Source: Streptomyces sp. XM4193 (GTDB lineage: Bacteria > Actinomycetota > Actinomycetes > Streptomycetales > Streptomycetaceae). From it: a stretch of DNA of 64,000 nucleotides. The position numbers and the translations under genes are program-made. The stretch lies in the NCBI RefSeq assembly GCF_023072595.1, contig NZ_JALLGK010000002.1, positions 310,001 to 374,000 on the forward strand, read 5' to 3'. This document shows positions 26,870-35,087 of this stretch, in pieces. How positions within the stretch are numbered: the stretch's first letter is position 1; the number at the start of each line of letters is the position of its first letter. The notes under the pieces are model-generated. The model was given only the letters and a program-made list of their open reading frames with translations, was not told where the DNA came from and ran no database searches.

Positions 26870-27250
26870 ATGGAGATCAAGACCACAACCCTGGCAGCCC
26901 GTTCGGTCGTCTCCGCATGCCCGAGCGTCGCCGGCCTCCGTGGCATCGGTGTGTCCGTCGCCCCGCTGGCCAAGCTGCGCTTCCGCGGCGAGCGCCGCGC
27001 CGCCGAGTTCTTCGGTGGAGTGGCCTTCGGTGGAGAGGTCTTCGGCTATGAGGGCCTCGCCATTGAGCGACCGACCAAGGCATCCGCAGCAGTAGCGGCA
27101 GAGGTCTCCTCTGTCCGCGTCGCAGCGATGGCAGCAGCGGATGCCGGCCAGAAGCAGAAGTCCCAGAAGCAGAACTCCCAGCAGCACAGCATTCAGCACC
27201 ACACGATGTGGGCCTTCCGTGGGCCTGACCCCTGGAGATCACCAACCTGA
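26870..27250 (+). CDS. Leader ORF (126 aa) of the wblC attenuator
   Basis: ATG 26870 with a strong RBS (GAGAGGAGG at 26853-26861) opens 126 codons ending TGA at 27248-27250. The product has no family I recognise: N-terminal MEIKTTTLAARSVVSACP, a Gly/Phe-rich middle (FFGGVAFGGEVFGYEG), and a Gln/Lys/His-rich end (QKQKSQKQNSQQHSIQHH). Its stop codon lies inside the first of two overlapping RNA structures, the layout expected of a regulatory upstream ORF. WhiB7/WblC genes are known to be controlled by translation of a leader ORF. Whether this peptide has a function of its own is unknown. Confidence 0.75.
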   Translation: MEIKTTTLAARSVVSACPSVAGLRGIGVSVAPLAKLRFRGERRAAEFFGGVAFGGEVFGYEGLAIERPTKASAAVAAEVSSVRVAAMAAADAGQKQKSQKQNSQQHSIQHHTMWAFRGPDPWRSPT

Positions 27251-27320
27251 TCGGCGAGATCAGGTCGGCACCTCTCCAGGGCCGCGGAACCCACACCGGG
27301 ATCCGCGGCCCTTCTGTTTG
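27230..27320 (+). promoter_or_regulatory. Attenuator: antiterminator versus Rho-independent terminator before wblC
   Basis: Terminator: GGGCCGCGG (27279-27287) pairs perfectly with 27303-27311, then TTCTGTTT. Antiterminator: CCCTGGAGA (27230-27238) pairs perfectly over 9 bp with TCTCCAGGG (27273-27281), enclosing hairpin ACCTGATC (27245-27252)/GATCAGGT (27258-27265). The antiterminator uses the first three G of the terminator stem, so the two are exclusive. The 5' arm is still inside the leader ORF. A ribosome finishing that ORF masks the arm and allows termination. One stalled upstream, by an antibiotic, leaves it free and permits read-through. Confidence 0.85.
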
Positions 27321-27397
27321 CCCCGACACCATCGGGGCGCACAAGTCGCCCGGCACACCTGGACGACAGCAGACGAACAACGACGAGGAAGCCAACA

Positions 27398-27757
27398 GTG
27401 CACACGCCGACGCACGTGCCGTCATCTCGGACCGACCTGAACTCGCCTGATCCCACGGAGGACCACTTGACCGCCCTCACCACCCTCAACGAGCTCGACG
27501 AGGCCATCGACGGCCTCGGCACCGCCGTACCCTGTCGCGGCTACGACCCCGAGGTCTTCTTCGCCGAGGCGCCGGCCGACGTCGAGTACGCGAAGTCGCT
27601 CTGCCAGACCTGCCCGCTGCGCGCGGCCTGCCTGGCCGGCGCGAAGGACCGTCGTGAGCCCTGGGGTGTCTGGGGCGGCGAACTCTTCATCCAGGGCGTC
27701 GTCGTGGCACGCAAGCGGCCCCGCGGCCGTCCCCGCAAGAACCCGGTCTCGGCATGA
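27398..27757 (+). CDS. wblC: WhiB-family regulator WblC (WhiB7)
   Basis: 119 aa from GTG 27398 with GAGGAA upstream. Four Fe-S cysteines are at 46, 69, 72 and 78 (PC46RGYD, C69QTC72PLRAAC78). Then comes the WhiB7 turn EPWGVWGGE and the C-terminal AT-hook RGRPRKN (preceded by RKRP). WblC binds the primary sigma factor and AT-rich DNA next to the -35 element to activate intrinsic antibiotic-resistance genes and its own gene. It lies downstream of the leader ORF and attenuator, as in mycobacteria and S. coelicolor. Confidence 0.96.
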   Translation: MHTPTHVPSSRTDLNSPDPTEDHLTALTTLNELDEAIDGLGTAVPCRGYDPEVFFAEAPADVEYAKSLCQTCPLRAACLAGAKDRREPWGVWGGELFIQGVVVARKRPRGRPRKNPVSA

Positions 27758-27891
27758 ACGCCCCGGGTTCCCTCGATCGCCCGTCCCCGTACGGAACAGC
27801 CGAGCAGCACGCCCAGATCGCGCAGCTGCTCCCCAGATCCTTTGAACACCGGTCGCCCTCGACCGGACTGAGCACGAACAGGAACCGTCAG

Positions 27892-28062
27892 ATGCAACTC
27901 ATGCCAGAAAGTCTGAGCAGAACCCGAATGCAGGACTCACTGCGTCAGGCCGAGTCCGAACGGACCGGCCAACGCCTGCTCACCGCCCAGCGGATGCAGC
28001 GGAAGGCCGAACGCGCCTCGCTCCGCGCACGCCGCGCGCTCGCGATGGCGGTGATGCAGTGA
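27892..28062 (+). CDS. Small basic helical protein (56 aa), unknown
   Basis: ATG 27892 with CAGGA about 9 nt upstream gives 56 residues. The sequence MQLMPESLSRTRMQDSLRQA continues into RRALAMAV and is rich in Arg, Ala and Gln. It looks like one long amphipathic helix. It follows wblC by 134 nt on the same strand and ends before strong hairpins, so it may be co-transcribed with wblC. No family recognised. The frame extends upstream to 27754, but that part lacks coding character. Confidence 0.6.
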   Translation: MQLMPESLSRTRMQDSLRQAESERTGQRLLTAQRMQRKAERASLRARRALAMAVMQ

Positions 28063-28194
28063 CCGCGACGGCGCCGGGCCGCGGCCCTCAAATCGCCCTC
28101 GCGCGCAGGCCGTTCGCCGGACCGTGACGAATCGCGGCGGACGGACGGGTGGCGCCGCCGGGCGGCTGCCCGCAGCTCTGCCCGGCGGAAAGCT

Positions 28195-28242
28195 CTGAGG
28201 GGTGGTGGACCGAACGTGATCGTTCGGTCCACCACCCCTCAG
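28195..28242. terminator. 22-bp perfect hairpin
   Basis: A 22-nt arm (28195-28216, starting CTGAGGGGTGG) is followed by a TGAT loop and its perfect complement (28221-28242). It sits in the gap between the convergent 56-aa gene and fabF. There is no T-run, but stem length alone would terminate or protect RNA from either strand. Confidence 0.7.
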
Positions 28243-28296
28243 CAGTCTCAACAGCCGTACCATGCACGGACATCGGCACGGGTGGGCGCCGTGCAC

Positions 28297-28340
28297 GCGA
28301 AGGGCGCTCGACCGGGAGGACCCGGGCGAGCGCCCTTCGC
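28297..28340. terminator. 14-bp hairpin before the end of fabF
   Basis: GCGAAGGGCGCTCG (28297-28310) pairs perfectly with 28327-28340. TGTGGTTCTTGTT follows on the plus strand. This is the second of two strong hairpins in this convergent intergenic region. Confidence 0.65.
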
Positions 28341-28405
28341 TGTGGTTCTTGTTCGCGATCGACCCGGCACCGCCGCGACCGCGGTGCGGTCCGCGTCTGC
28401 GAGCC

Positions 28406-29671
28406 CTAGACGGAGCGGAACGCCAGTACGACGTTGTGCCCGCCGAACCCGAACGAGTTGTTGATCGCGGCGATCGTCCCCGACGGCAGGGCGCGTGCCT
28501 CACCGCGCACGATGTCGGCGTCGACCTCCGGGTCCAACTGGTCGAGGTTCAACGTCGGCGGCGCGAGGCGGTGGTGGAGCGCCAGCACCGTCGCCACCGT
28601 CTCGATGCCTCCGGCCCCGCCGAGCAGATGGCCCGTCATGGACTTGGTGGCCGAGATGGCGACTCCGTCGAGATCGTCGCCGAGCACCTTGCGCAGCGCC
28701 TTGATCTCCGCGAGGTCGCCCTGCGGGGTCGAGGTCGCGTGTGCGTTGAGGTGGGCCAGCTCGGACGGCTTCAGCGTGCTGTTCTCCAGCAGATTCTGTG
28801 CTGCCGCGGCAATGCCGCGACCGCTGGGCTCCGGCTGGGCGATGTGGTGGCTGTCGGCCGACAGCCCCTGTCCGAGCGCCTCGCAGTACACCCGGGCGCC
28901 GCGCTGCTCGGCGTGCTCGGCCGATTCCAGCACCACCACGCCCGCGCCCTCACCGAGCACGAACCCGTCGCGTCCGACGTCGTAGGGCCGGGAGGCCTTC
29001 TGCGGTTCGTCGTTGTTCTTGGACATCGCCATCATGTTGGAGAAGGCGGCGATGGGCAGCGCGTGGATCGCCGCCTCCGTACCGCCGGCGACCACCACGT
29101 CGGCGCGGCCGCTGCGGATCATCTCGATGGCGTAGCCGACGGCTTCGGCGCCGGAGGCGCAGGCGCTGACCGGACTGTGCACGCCGGCCTGGGCGTTGAT
29201 CTCCAGACCCACGTTGGCCGACGGGCCGTTGGGCATCATCATCGGCACGGTGTGCGGGGAGACGCGTCGCGCGCCCTTCTCCCTGAGCGTGTCGTACTGC
29301 GCGAGAAGCGTGGTGACCCCGCCGATGCCGGACGCCACGACGGCGCCGGTCCGTGCCGGGTCGACCGGTGCTCCGGCCTCGCCCGCCCTGCCTTCCAGGC
29401 CCGCGTCGGCCCAGGCCTCCCGGGTGGCCAGGACGGCGAACTGGGTTGACCGGTCGAGCTTGCGGGTGACCGGGCGGGGGAGCAGTTCGGACGGCTCCTG
29501 GGCGGCGGGCGCGGCGATGCGGACGCTGAGCTCGGCGGCCCAGTCCTCGCTGAGCGCGCGCACGCCGGAGCGTCCGGCGACGAGGCCGTCCCAGGTCGAA
29601 GCGCTGTCGCCACCCAGCGGTGTGGTTGCGCCGATACCGGTGACGACCACGGTGCGATTGGCCGTGTTCAC
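28406..29671 (-). CDS. fabF: Beta-ketoacyl-ACP synthase II (FabF)
   Basis: 421 aa. KAS II motifs: VVVTGIGATTPLGG at the N-terminus, nucleophile Cys in SPVSACASGAEAVGYA, and the histidines in NAHATSTPQGD and NNSFGFGGHN. It elongates acyl-ACP with malonyl-ACP in fatty-acid synthesis. Last gene of fabD-fabH-acpP-fabF; it starts 85 nt after acpP. Confidence 0.96.
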   Translation of the reverse strand: MNTANRTVVVTGIGATTPLGGDSASTWDGLVAGRSGVRALSEDWAAELSVRIAAPAAQEPSELLPRPVTRKLDRSTQFAVLATREAWADAGLEGRAGEAGAPVDPARTGAVVASGIGGVTTLLAQYDTLREKGARRVSPHTVPMMMPNGPSANVGLEINAQAGVHSPVSACASGAEAVGYAIEMIRSGRADVVVAGGTEAAIHALPIAAFSNMMAMSKNNDEPQKASRPYDVGRDGFVLGEGAGVVVLESAEHAEQRGARVYCEALGQGLSADSHHIAQPEPSGRGIAAAAQNLLENSTLKPSELAHLNAHATSTPQGDLAEIKALRKVLGDDLDGVAISATKSMTGHLLGGAGGIETVATVLALHHRLAPPTLNLDQLDPEVDADIVRGEARALPSGTIAAINNSFGFGGHNVVLAFRSV

Positions 29672-29756
29672 GGGATTCTTGTCTCCACTGTTAGGGGGTG
29701 TGCGGTGTGGCCCGCCCCCCGGCGTCCGCCGGGCGGCGACAGGCGCTCGAGTGCGC

Positions 29757-30002
29757 TCAGCTCTGGTGCTTGAGGATGTAGTCGACGGCGTCGCCGACGG
29801 TCTTCAGGCCCTTGACGTCGTCGTCCGGGATCTTGACGTCGAAACGCTCTTCGGCGGCGACGACGACCTCGACCATGGACAGCGAGTCGACGTCCAGGTC
29901 GTCGGTGAAGGACTTGTCCAGCTGGACGTCCTCGGTCGGGATTCCGGCGATCTCGTTGACGATCTCGGCGAGACCTTCGAGGACGTTCTCGGCGGTGGCC
30001 AT
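29757..30002 (-). CDS. acpP: Acyl carrier protein AcpP
   Basis: 81 aa. ATG at 30002 is preceded on the minus strand by AAAAGGAGAGCC. The phosphopantetheine attachment serine is Ser40 in DLDVDS40LSMVE; the rest is the acidic four-helix ACP pattern (IPTEDVQLDKSF, FDVKIPDDD). Carries acyl chains in type II fatty-acid synthesis. Confidence 0.97.
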   Translation of the reverse strand: MATAENVLEGLAEIVNEIAGIPTEDVQLDKSFTDDLDVDSLSMVEVVVAAEERFDVKIPDDDVKGLKTVGDAVDYILKHQS

Positions 30003-30043
30003 AACTGGCTCTCCTTTTGGGTGTGTTCGGTGAGAAATAGGGA

Positions 30044-31048
30044 CTAAGGGAGGGTAACGACCGTCGCCGCGTAGACGAGGCCCGCCCCGAAGCCGATGAC
30101 GAGCGCCGTGTCGCCGCTCTTGGCCTGCCCGGTCGCCAGCATCCGTTCCATGGCGAGGGGGATGGAGGCGGCCGAGGTGTTGCCGGTGCTCTCCACATCG
30201 CGTGCCACCGCGACGTGATCCGGCAGTTTGAGGGTCTTCACCATCGAGTCGATGATCCGCATGTTCGCCTGGTGCGGGATGAAGACGTCCAGGTCCTCGG
30301 GGGTCAGCCCGGAGGCGGTCAGAGCCTGTCGCGCGACCTTCGCCATCTCGAACACGGCCCAGCGGAAGACCGTCTGGCCCTCCTGCCGCAGCGCGGGGAA
30401 GCGCTCCAGGTGTTCGTCGCGGTACCGGTCCCAGGGCTCGGTCTGGGTGATGACGTCGGACTTGTCGCCCTCCGATCCCCAGACCGTCGGGCCGATGCCC
30501 GGCTCGTCCGAGGGGCCGACGATGACCGCGCCGGCACCGTCGGCGAAGAGGAAGGCGGTCGAGCGGTCGGTGCGGTCGGTGAGGTCGGAGAGTCTCTCCA
30601 CGCCGACCACCAGGGCGCGGGTGGCGCTGCCCTCGACGATCAGGCTCTTGGCAACCGCCAGTCCGTAACCGAACCCGGCACAGGCCGCGGAGATGTCGAA
30701 CGCGGCGGCCTTGCCGGCACCCAGTCGGTAGGCGATCTCGGTGGCGACCGCGGGCGTCTGCTTGAAGTGCGAGACGGTCGCGATGATCACCGCGTCGATC
30801 TCCTCGGCGGTGGTGCCCGAGTCGGCCAGAGCCTTGCCGGCGGCGGCCAGCGTCATCTCGACCACTGTCTCGTCCGGACCGGCCCAGTGCCGGGTGGCGA
30901 TGCCCGAGCGGGAGCGGATCCACTCGTCCGAGGAGTCGATGTGCTCGAGGATCTCCTCGTTCGGCACTACACGGTGCGGGCGGTATCCGCCGACACCGAT
31001 GATCCGTGCTGCCGGGGCTCCCTGCGCAGGCTTGATCTTGGCGGTCAT
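30044..31048 (-). CDS. fabH: Beta-ketoacyl-ACP synthase III (FabH)
   Basis: 334 aa. KAS III triad: Cys in DISAACAGFGYG, His in DVFIPHQANMRI, Asn in VESTGNTSAASIP. It condenses short acyl-CoA primers with malonyl-ACP; branched primers are usual in Streptomyces. Its start overlaps the fabD stop by 4 nt. Confidence 0.96.
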   Translation of the reverse strand: MTAKIKPAQGAPAARIIGVGGYRPHRVVPNEEILEHIDSSDEWIRSRSGIATRHWAGPDETVVEMTLAAAGKALADSGTTAEEIDAVIIATVSHFKQTPAVATEIAYRLGAGKAAAFDISAACAGFGYGLAVAKSLIVEGSATRALVVGVERLSDLTDRTDRSTAFLFADGAGAVIVGPSDEPGIGPTVWGSEGDKSDVITQTEPWDRYRDEHLERFPALRQEGQTVFRWAVFEMAKVARQALTASGLTPEDLDVFIPHQANMRIIDSMVKTLKLPDHVAVARDVESTGNTSAASIPLAMERMLATGQAKSGDTALVIGFGAGLVYAATVVTLP

Positions 31049-32031
31049 ACGGTGGTGCCCTCCTGACCGACGGCGCCGTCCTGGCCGGCCGTGCCGTCCT
31101 CGATGCCGTGCTCAACGGCCAGGGCGTGCGCCGCGGCCAGATCGGCGGGCGTTTTCAGAGTCCCGCGGGCCACCTCCGGCATCGCCCTCCGGGCGATACC
31201 GGCCAGTGTTCCGGCGGGGCAGAGCTCGATCAGCGCCGTCGCCCCCTGTGCGGCGAAGGTCTCCATGCACAGGTCCCAGCGCACCGGGTTGGCCACCTGG
31301 GCGACCAGCCGCTCGATGAACTCCGCACCGTCGGTGAGGAGTCGACCGTCCCGGTTGGAGACCAGCGGGATGCTTGCGGGGCGGGGCGAGAGCTCCTCGA
31401 CGGCCTGTCGCAGCGATTCCACCGCCGGTGCCATGTGCTCGGTGTGGAAGGCGCCGGCGACCTTCACCGCGACGACTCGGGCGCCGGCCGGCTTGTCGGC
31501 CTTCAGCGCCTCCAGTTGCTCGACGGTACCGGCGGCAACGATCTGGCCCGCACCGTTGACGTTGGCCGGGGTCAGCCCCAGCTTCTCCAGGTGGGCGACC
31601 ACCTCGTCCTGGTCCCCGCCCAGCACGGCGGCCATTCCGGTGCGCACCTTCGCCGCGGCCTCGGCCATCGCCAGGCCCCGTCGGCGTACGACGCGCAGCG
31701 CCTCCTCCTCGCTGAGCACGCCGGCGACCGCCGCGGCGGTCAACTCGCCCACGCTGTGGCCCGCGACCGCACCGATCCGCACCGGGCCGGAGGACTCGTC
31801 CGACTCGCGCAGCGCCCGGGCGGAGATCAGCCCGGCGGCGACCAGCAGAGGCTGCGCCACCGAGGTGTCCAGGATCTCCTCGGCGGTTCCCTCGGTGCCG
31901 AAGTGGACGAGGTCCAGCTCGATGGCGTCGGACCATGCGCCGAGGCGGTCGGCGACACCGGGCAGTTCGAGCCAGGGACTGAGGAAGCCGGGCGTCTGAG
32001 CGCCTTGGCCAGGAGCGACGAGTACGAGCAC
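31045..32031 (-). CDS. fabD: Malonyl-CoA:ACP transacylase (FabD)
   Basis: 328 aa from the GTG at 32031, chosen because GGGAGAGAGTAAGAGG lies just upstream and VLVLVAPGQGAQTPG is the normal N-terminus. Catalytic Ser in AVAGHSVGEL, His in AGAFHTEHM, and Gln in PGQGAQ. It loads malonate on AcpP. First gene of the fab operon; a 17-bp dyad 70-85 bp upstream may be the FasR operator. Confidence 0.95.
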   Translation of the reverse strand: MLVLVAPGQGAQTPGFLSPWLELPGVADRLGAWSDAIELDLVHFGTEGTAEEILDTSVAQPLLVAAGLISARALRESDESSGPVRIGAVAGHSVGELTAAAVAGVLSEEEALRVVRRRGLAMAEAAAKVRTGMAAVLGGDQDEVVAHLEKLGLTPANVNGAGQIVAAGTVEQLEALKADKPAGARVVAVKVAGAFHTEHMAPAVESLRQAVEELSPRPASIPLVSNRDGRLLTDGAEFIERLVAQVANPVRWDLCMETFAAQGATALIELCPAGTLAGIARRAMPEVARGTLKTPADLAAAHALAVEHGIEDGTAGQDGAVGQEGTTV

Positions 32032-32099
32032 CCTCTTACTCTCTCCCGCGGAGTGCTGTGGCTGCCGGTGAGGACCGGAACGAAGAACGGTCAGGGGAA

Positions 32100-32116
32100 T
32101 TGTGCAGCCTCCACAA
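32100..32116. promoter_or_regulatory. Candidate FasR operator upstream of fabD
   Basis: TTGTG, 7 nt, CACAA: perfect 5-bp arms inside the 94-nt gap between fasR and fabD. FasR is known to activate this fab operon by binding this intergenic region. Assigning this particular dyad as its site is inference. Confidence 0.45.
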
Positions 32117-32125
32117 AGGGCGTAT

Positions 32126-33331
32126 TCACGCCGTCGATTGGCTCTCCCCGTCGACAAGTCGCCCCAGAATCAAGGCAATACGGAGAGTGAATGCCGAGCG
32201 GACGTCCGAAGGCGACCAGCCGGTGACGTCAGTCACGCGTCGCAGCCGGTAGCGCACGGTGTTGGGGTGGACGAAGAGCATCCGGGCGGCGCCTTCCAAA
32301 CTGCTGGCCTGCTCCAGGTAGACACTCAACGTCTCCAACAGCGCCGAGCCCGCTTCTTCCAGCGGTCTGTAGATCTCCTCCACCAGAAGCGCCCTGGCAG
32401 TGGGATCACCCGCCATGGCGCGCTCCGGCAGAAGATCGTCCGCGAGCACCGGGCGAGGGGCGTCCGGCCACGCGGCGCTCGCCCGCAGACCGGCCGCCGC
32501 GGCCTGCGCGGAACGGGTCGCCGACAGCAGGTCGCCCACCACCGGTCCGGCGACCACAGGTCCCGCCGCGAACGGGCCGATCAGGGACTTCGCGGTGCGC
32601 AACGGCTCGTCCGAACCGCCCGCGATCACGACCAGCCGGTCGCCGAGCACCCCGGTGAGCACATGGAGTTTCGCCTGCCGGGCGGCCCGGCGGATCGCCT
32701 CGACGGTCAACTCGTTGTCACCGTCGGGGGCGTTGCCCAGCACCACCGCCACATGCTCGGGGGAGTCCCAGCCCAGCGCAGCCGCCCGCGAGACGGTCCC
32801 CTCATCGGCTTCGCCGGAGAGCACCGCATTGACCACCAGCGACTCCAGCCTGGCGTCCCACGCGCCGCGAGCCTCGGCCGCCTGCGCGTACACCTGGGCG
32901 GTGGCGAAGGCGATCTCGCGCGAGTAGACGAGCAGAGCCTCCTTGAGCACCGCCTCGTCGCCCGGCGCCGCGACCTCGTGGATCGCGGACTCCATGACCT
33001 CGATCGTCGTCCGCACCATCTCCACCGTCTGACGCAGAGTGATCGCCCTGGTCAGCTCGCGCGGCGCGGTGCCGAACACATCGGTGCTGATCGCCTGCGG
33101 TGTCTCGGGACGGCGGAACCACTCCGTGAACGCCGCGATGCCCGCCTGCGCGACCAACCCGATCCACGACCGGTGTTCGGGCGGCATCGCGCGATACCAG
33201 GAGAGCTGGTCGTCCATCTGCGCGATCGCGGCGGCGGCGAGCTTCCCCGAGGAGTGCTCCAGCCGCCGCAGCGTGGCGGCGTGCGGATGCTCCGAGGCGG
33301 GCGGGGGCGTGGACTCAGCTGAATCGGACAC
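32126..33331 (-). CDS. fasR: FasR, PucR-type activator of the fab operon
   Basis: 401 aa. GTG 33331 is preferred (VSDSAESTPPPASEHPHAAT, with GAGG about 12 nt upstream); an in-frame ATG at 33349 lacks an RBS. The body has LRRLEHSSGKLAAAAIAQ, WIGLVAQAGIAAFTEWF and ELTRAITLRQTVEMVRTTI. The C-terminal PucR-type helix-turn-helix is EGAARMLFVHPNTVRYRLRR. This protein and its position directly upstream of fabD match S. coelicolor FasR (SCO2386), which activates fabDHPF and controls lipid homeostasis. Confidence 0.94.
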   Translation of the reverse strand: MSDSAESTPPPASEHPHAATLRRLEHSSGKLAAAAIAQMDDQLSWYRAMPPEHRSWIGLVAQAGIAAFTEWFRRPETPQAISTDVFGTAPRELTRAITLRQTVEMVRTTIEVMESAIHEVAAPGDEAVLKEALLVYSREIAFATAQVYAQAAEARGAWDARLESLVVNAVLSGEADEGTVSRAAALGWDSPEHVAVVLGNAPDGDNELTVEAIRRAARQAKLHVLTGVLGDRLVVIAGGSDEPLRTAKSLIGPFAAGPVVAGPVVGDLLSATRSAQAAAAGLRASAAWPDAPRPVLADDLLPERAMAGDPTARALLVEEIYRPLEEAGSALLETLSVYLEQASSLEGAARMLFVHPNTVRYRLRRVTDVTGWSPSDVRSAFTLRIALILGRLVDGESQSTA

Positions 33332-33402
33332 GGGACAAGCCTGCCTCATCGCAGCGCGATGAAGCGCCCGGGGGCTGCGGGGGCGGCAGTACGGTTGGTC
33401 AC

Positions 33403-34116
33403 ATGCTGAGGGTCCACAGAGCTGACGAACGGTACGCGGGAGGCGACGGCGACTCCGGCATCCACACCCGGCACGCCTTCTCCTTCTCCGGACACTACGA
33501 CCCGGCGAACACCGGTTTCGGCCTGCTGGTCGCCTGCAACGAAGAGCTGCTGGCGCCCGGAGCCGGATTCGCCGAGCACCCGCACCGGGATCTGGACATC
33601 GTGACCTGGGTGGTCGAGGGCGAGCTCACCCACCGCGACTCCACCGGCCGCACCAGCACGGTGCTCCCCGGCGACGTGCAGCGGCTCAGCGCCGGTTCCG
33701 GCGTACGCCACGTCGAGCGCAACGACGCCGATGTGCCACTGCGCTTTCTGCAGATGTGGCTCGTCCCCGGCGTCTTCGGGGTGCCGCCGGAGTACGAGAT
33801 CGTGCGCGGCATCTCGGACGGCACGCCGTACGCCCTGCCTCGTTCCGAGTCGGTGCTGCACACCCGCCGTCTCGTCGACGGCGAACGAAGCGCGCTGCCC
33901 GCGGCGCCCTGGCGGTACCTCCACGTGGTCCGCGGCCAACTCGACGTGCTCCCTGCCGAATCGGCCCTCGCCTCCGGCGCCGGCAGCGCCGAACCGGCAC
34001 GCCTGGCCGCCGGCGACGCAGCCCGGATCACGGGCGGCGCGGAGCTGTTCGCGGTGGCCAGGGGCGGAGCGGAGTGCCTGGTGTGGGAGATGCACACCGA
34101 ACCGACCTACGGCTGA
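33403..34116 (+). CDS. Pirin-family protein
   Basis: 237 aa from ATG 33403. The N-terminal cupin has the metal-site pattern FAEHPHRDLDIVTWVVEGELTHRD (two His, then Glu/His later). Next comes DVQRLSAGSGVRHVERN, and LRFLQMWLVP typical of bacterial pirins. Some pirins dioxygenate quercetin or modulate enzymes and transcription; the substrate here is unknown. Divergent from fasR with a 71-nt gap. Confidence 0.9.
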   Translation: MLRVHRADERYAGGDGDSGIHTRHAFSFSGHYDPANTGFGLLVACNEELLAPGAGFAEHPHRDLDIVTWVVEGELTHRDSTGRTSTVLPGDVQRLSAGSGVRHVERNDADVPLRFLQMWLVPGVFGVPPEYEIVRGISDGTPYALPRSESVLHTRRLVDGERSALPAAPWRYLHVVRGQLDVLPAESALASGAGSAEPARLAAGDAARITGGAELFAVARGGAECLVWEMHTEPTYG

Positions 34117-34176
34117 CTCCGGAGCGGCGGCGCTTCGGCGCTTCCGCAGCCGTAAGCGCTGCCGTCCGCGCTGTGA

Positions 34177-34211
34177 CACACGGGCGTGCCCGCGGGGAGC
34201 ACGCCCGTGTG
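34177..34211. terminator. Bidirectional terminator hairpin
   Basis: CACACGGGCGTGC pairs perfectly with GCACGCCCGTGTG (13 bp, 9-nt loop) between the convergent pirin and serine-hydrolase genes. No T-run. Confidence 0.65.
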
Positions 34212-34268
34212 GGACCCGGCCGGTGTGCCCGGCCAGGGGCTGGTCGGCCCCGGGCCGGCCGGAGGAGG

Positions 34269-35087
34269 TCAGCCCGCCCGCAGCTCCGCCAGGACCGCGT
34301 CGGTCAGCGGCGGCCACGCCTCGATGGCCCACTGCCCGAAGGGCCGGTCCGCCAGCGCCACACAGGCGGCGCCCGCCTCCGGATCGACCCAGAGGAAGGT
34401 GCCGTCCTGGCCGAAGTGCCCGAAGGTGCGAGGCGAGGAGGAACTGCCCGTCCAGTGCGGCGACTTGTGGTCGCGGATCTCGAAACCCAGGCCCCAGTCG
34501 TTGGGGGTCTGCGGGCCGTACCCGGGCAGCACGCCGCGCAACGAGGGGAAGGCGACCTCGGTGGCCTCCGCGAGGGTCTGCGGTGCGAGCAACCGCGGCG
34601 CCTGCAACTCGGCGGCGAACAGGGCCATGTCCGCGACGGTGGAGACACCCGCACGAGCCGGGGAACCCCGCAGCTCCGTCGAACTCATGCCCAACGGCTC
34701 CAGCACGCCCTGGTGCAGGTACTCGGCGAACGGGATGCCGGTGGCGCGGGCAAGATGGTCGCCCAGCACCTCGAAACCGGCGTTGGTGTAGATCCGCCGG
34801 GTGCCGGGCGCCGCCTTGACCGTCGGCTCGTCGACGGCGAGCCCGGAGGCGTGCGCCAGCAGATGCCGCACCGTCGAGCCCTCGGGCCCCGCGGGCTCGT
34901 CCAACTCCACCGCGCCCTCCTCGACGCCGACCAGCACGGCGTACGCCGCCAGCGGTTTGGTCACCGAGGCGAGCGTGAAGCGGTGGTCGGTGGGACCGTG
35001 CGTGCCGACGACCTCGCCGCTGCTCCGCACCACGGCGGCAGCAGCGGTGGTGACCGGCCAGCTGTCGATTCTGCGCAGGCTGTCCAT
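34269..35087 (-). CDS. Serine hydrolase of the beta-lactamase/class C PBP family
   Basis: 272 aa from ATG at 35087. Catalytic motif S41-V-T-K44 in FTLASVTKPL, then Y-T-N in RRIYTNAGFEV (Y-x-N motif), and H-F-G in RTFGHFGQDGT (the KTG-equivalent box). No signal peptide, so probably cytosolic. Such proteins are often esterases or peptidases rather than antibiotic-inactivating beta-lactamases. Convergent with pirin. Confidence 0.9.
   Translation of the reverse strand: MDSLRRIDSWPVTTAAAAVVRSSGEVVGTHGPTDHRFTLASVTKPLAAYAVLVGVEEGAVELDEPAGPEGSTVRHLLAHASGLAVDEPTVKAAPGTRRIYTNAGFEVLGDHLARATGIPFAEYLHQGVLEPLGMSSTELRGSPARAGVSTVADMALFAAELQAPRLLAPQTLAEATEVAFPSLRGVLPGYGPQTPNDWGLGFEIRDHKSPHWTGSSSSPRTFGHFGQDGTFLWVDPEAGAACVALADRPFGQWAIEAWPPLTDAVLAELRAG

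Noticed and set aside
28195..28242. SOS/LexA box reading of the palindrome core GAAC...GTTC
   Set aside because: Spacing between GAAC and GTTC is 6, not the 4 of the actinobacterial LexA site. The 22-bp hairpin explains the dyad.
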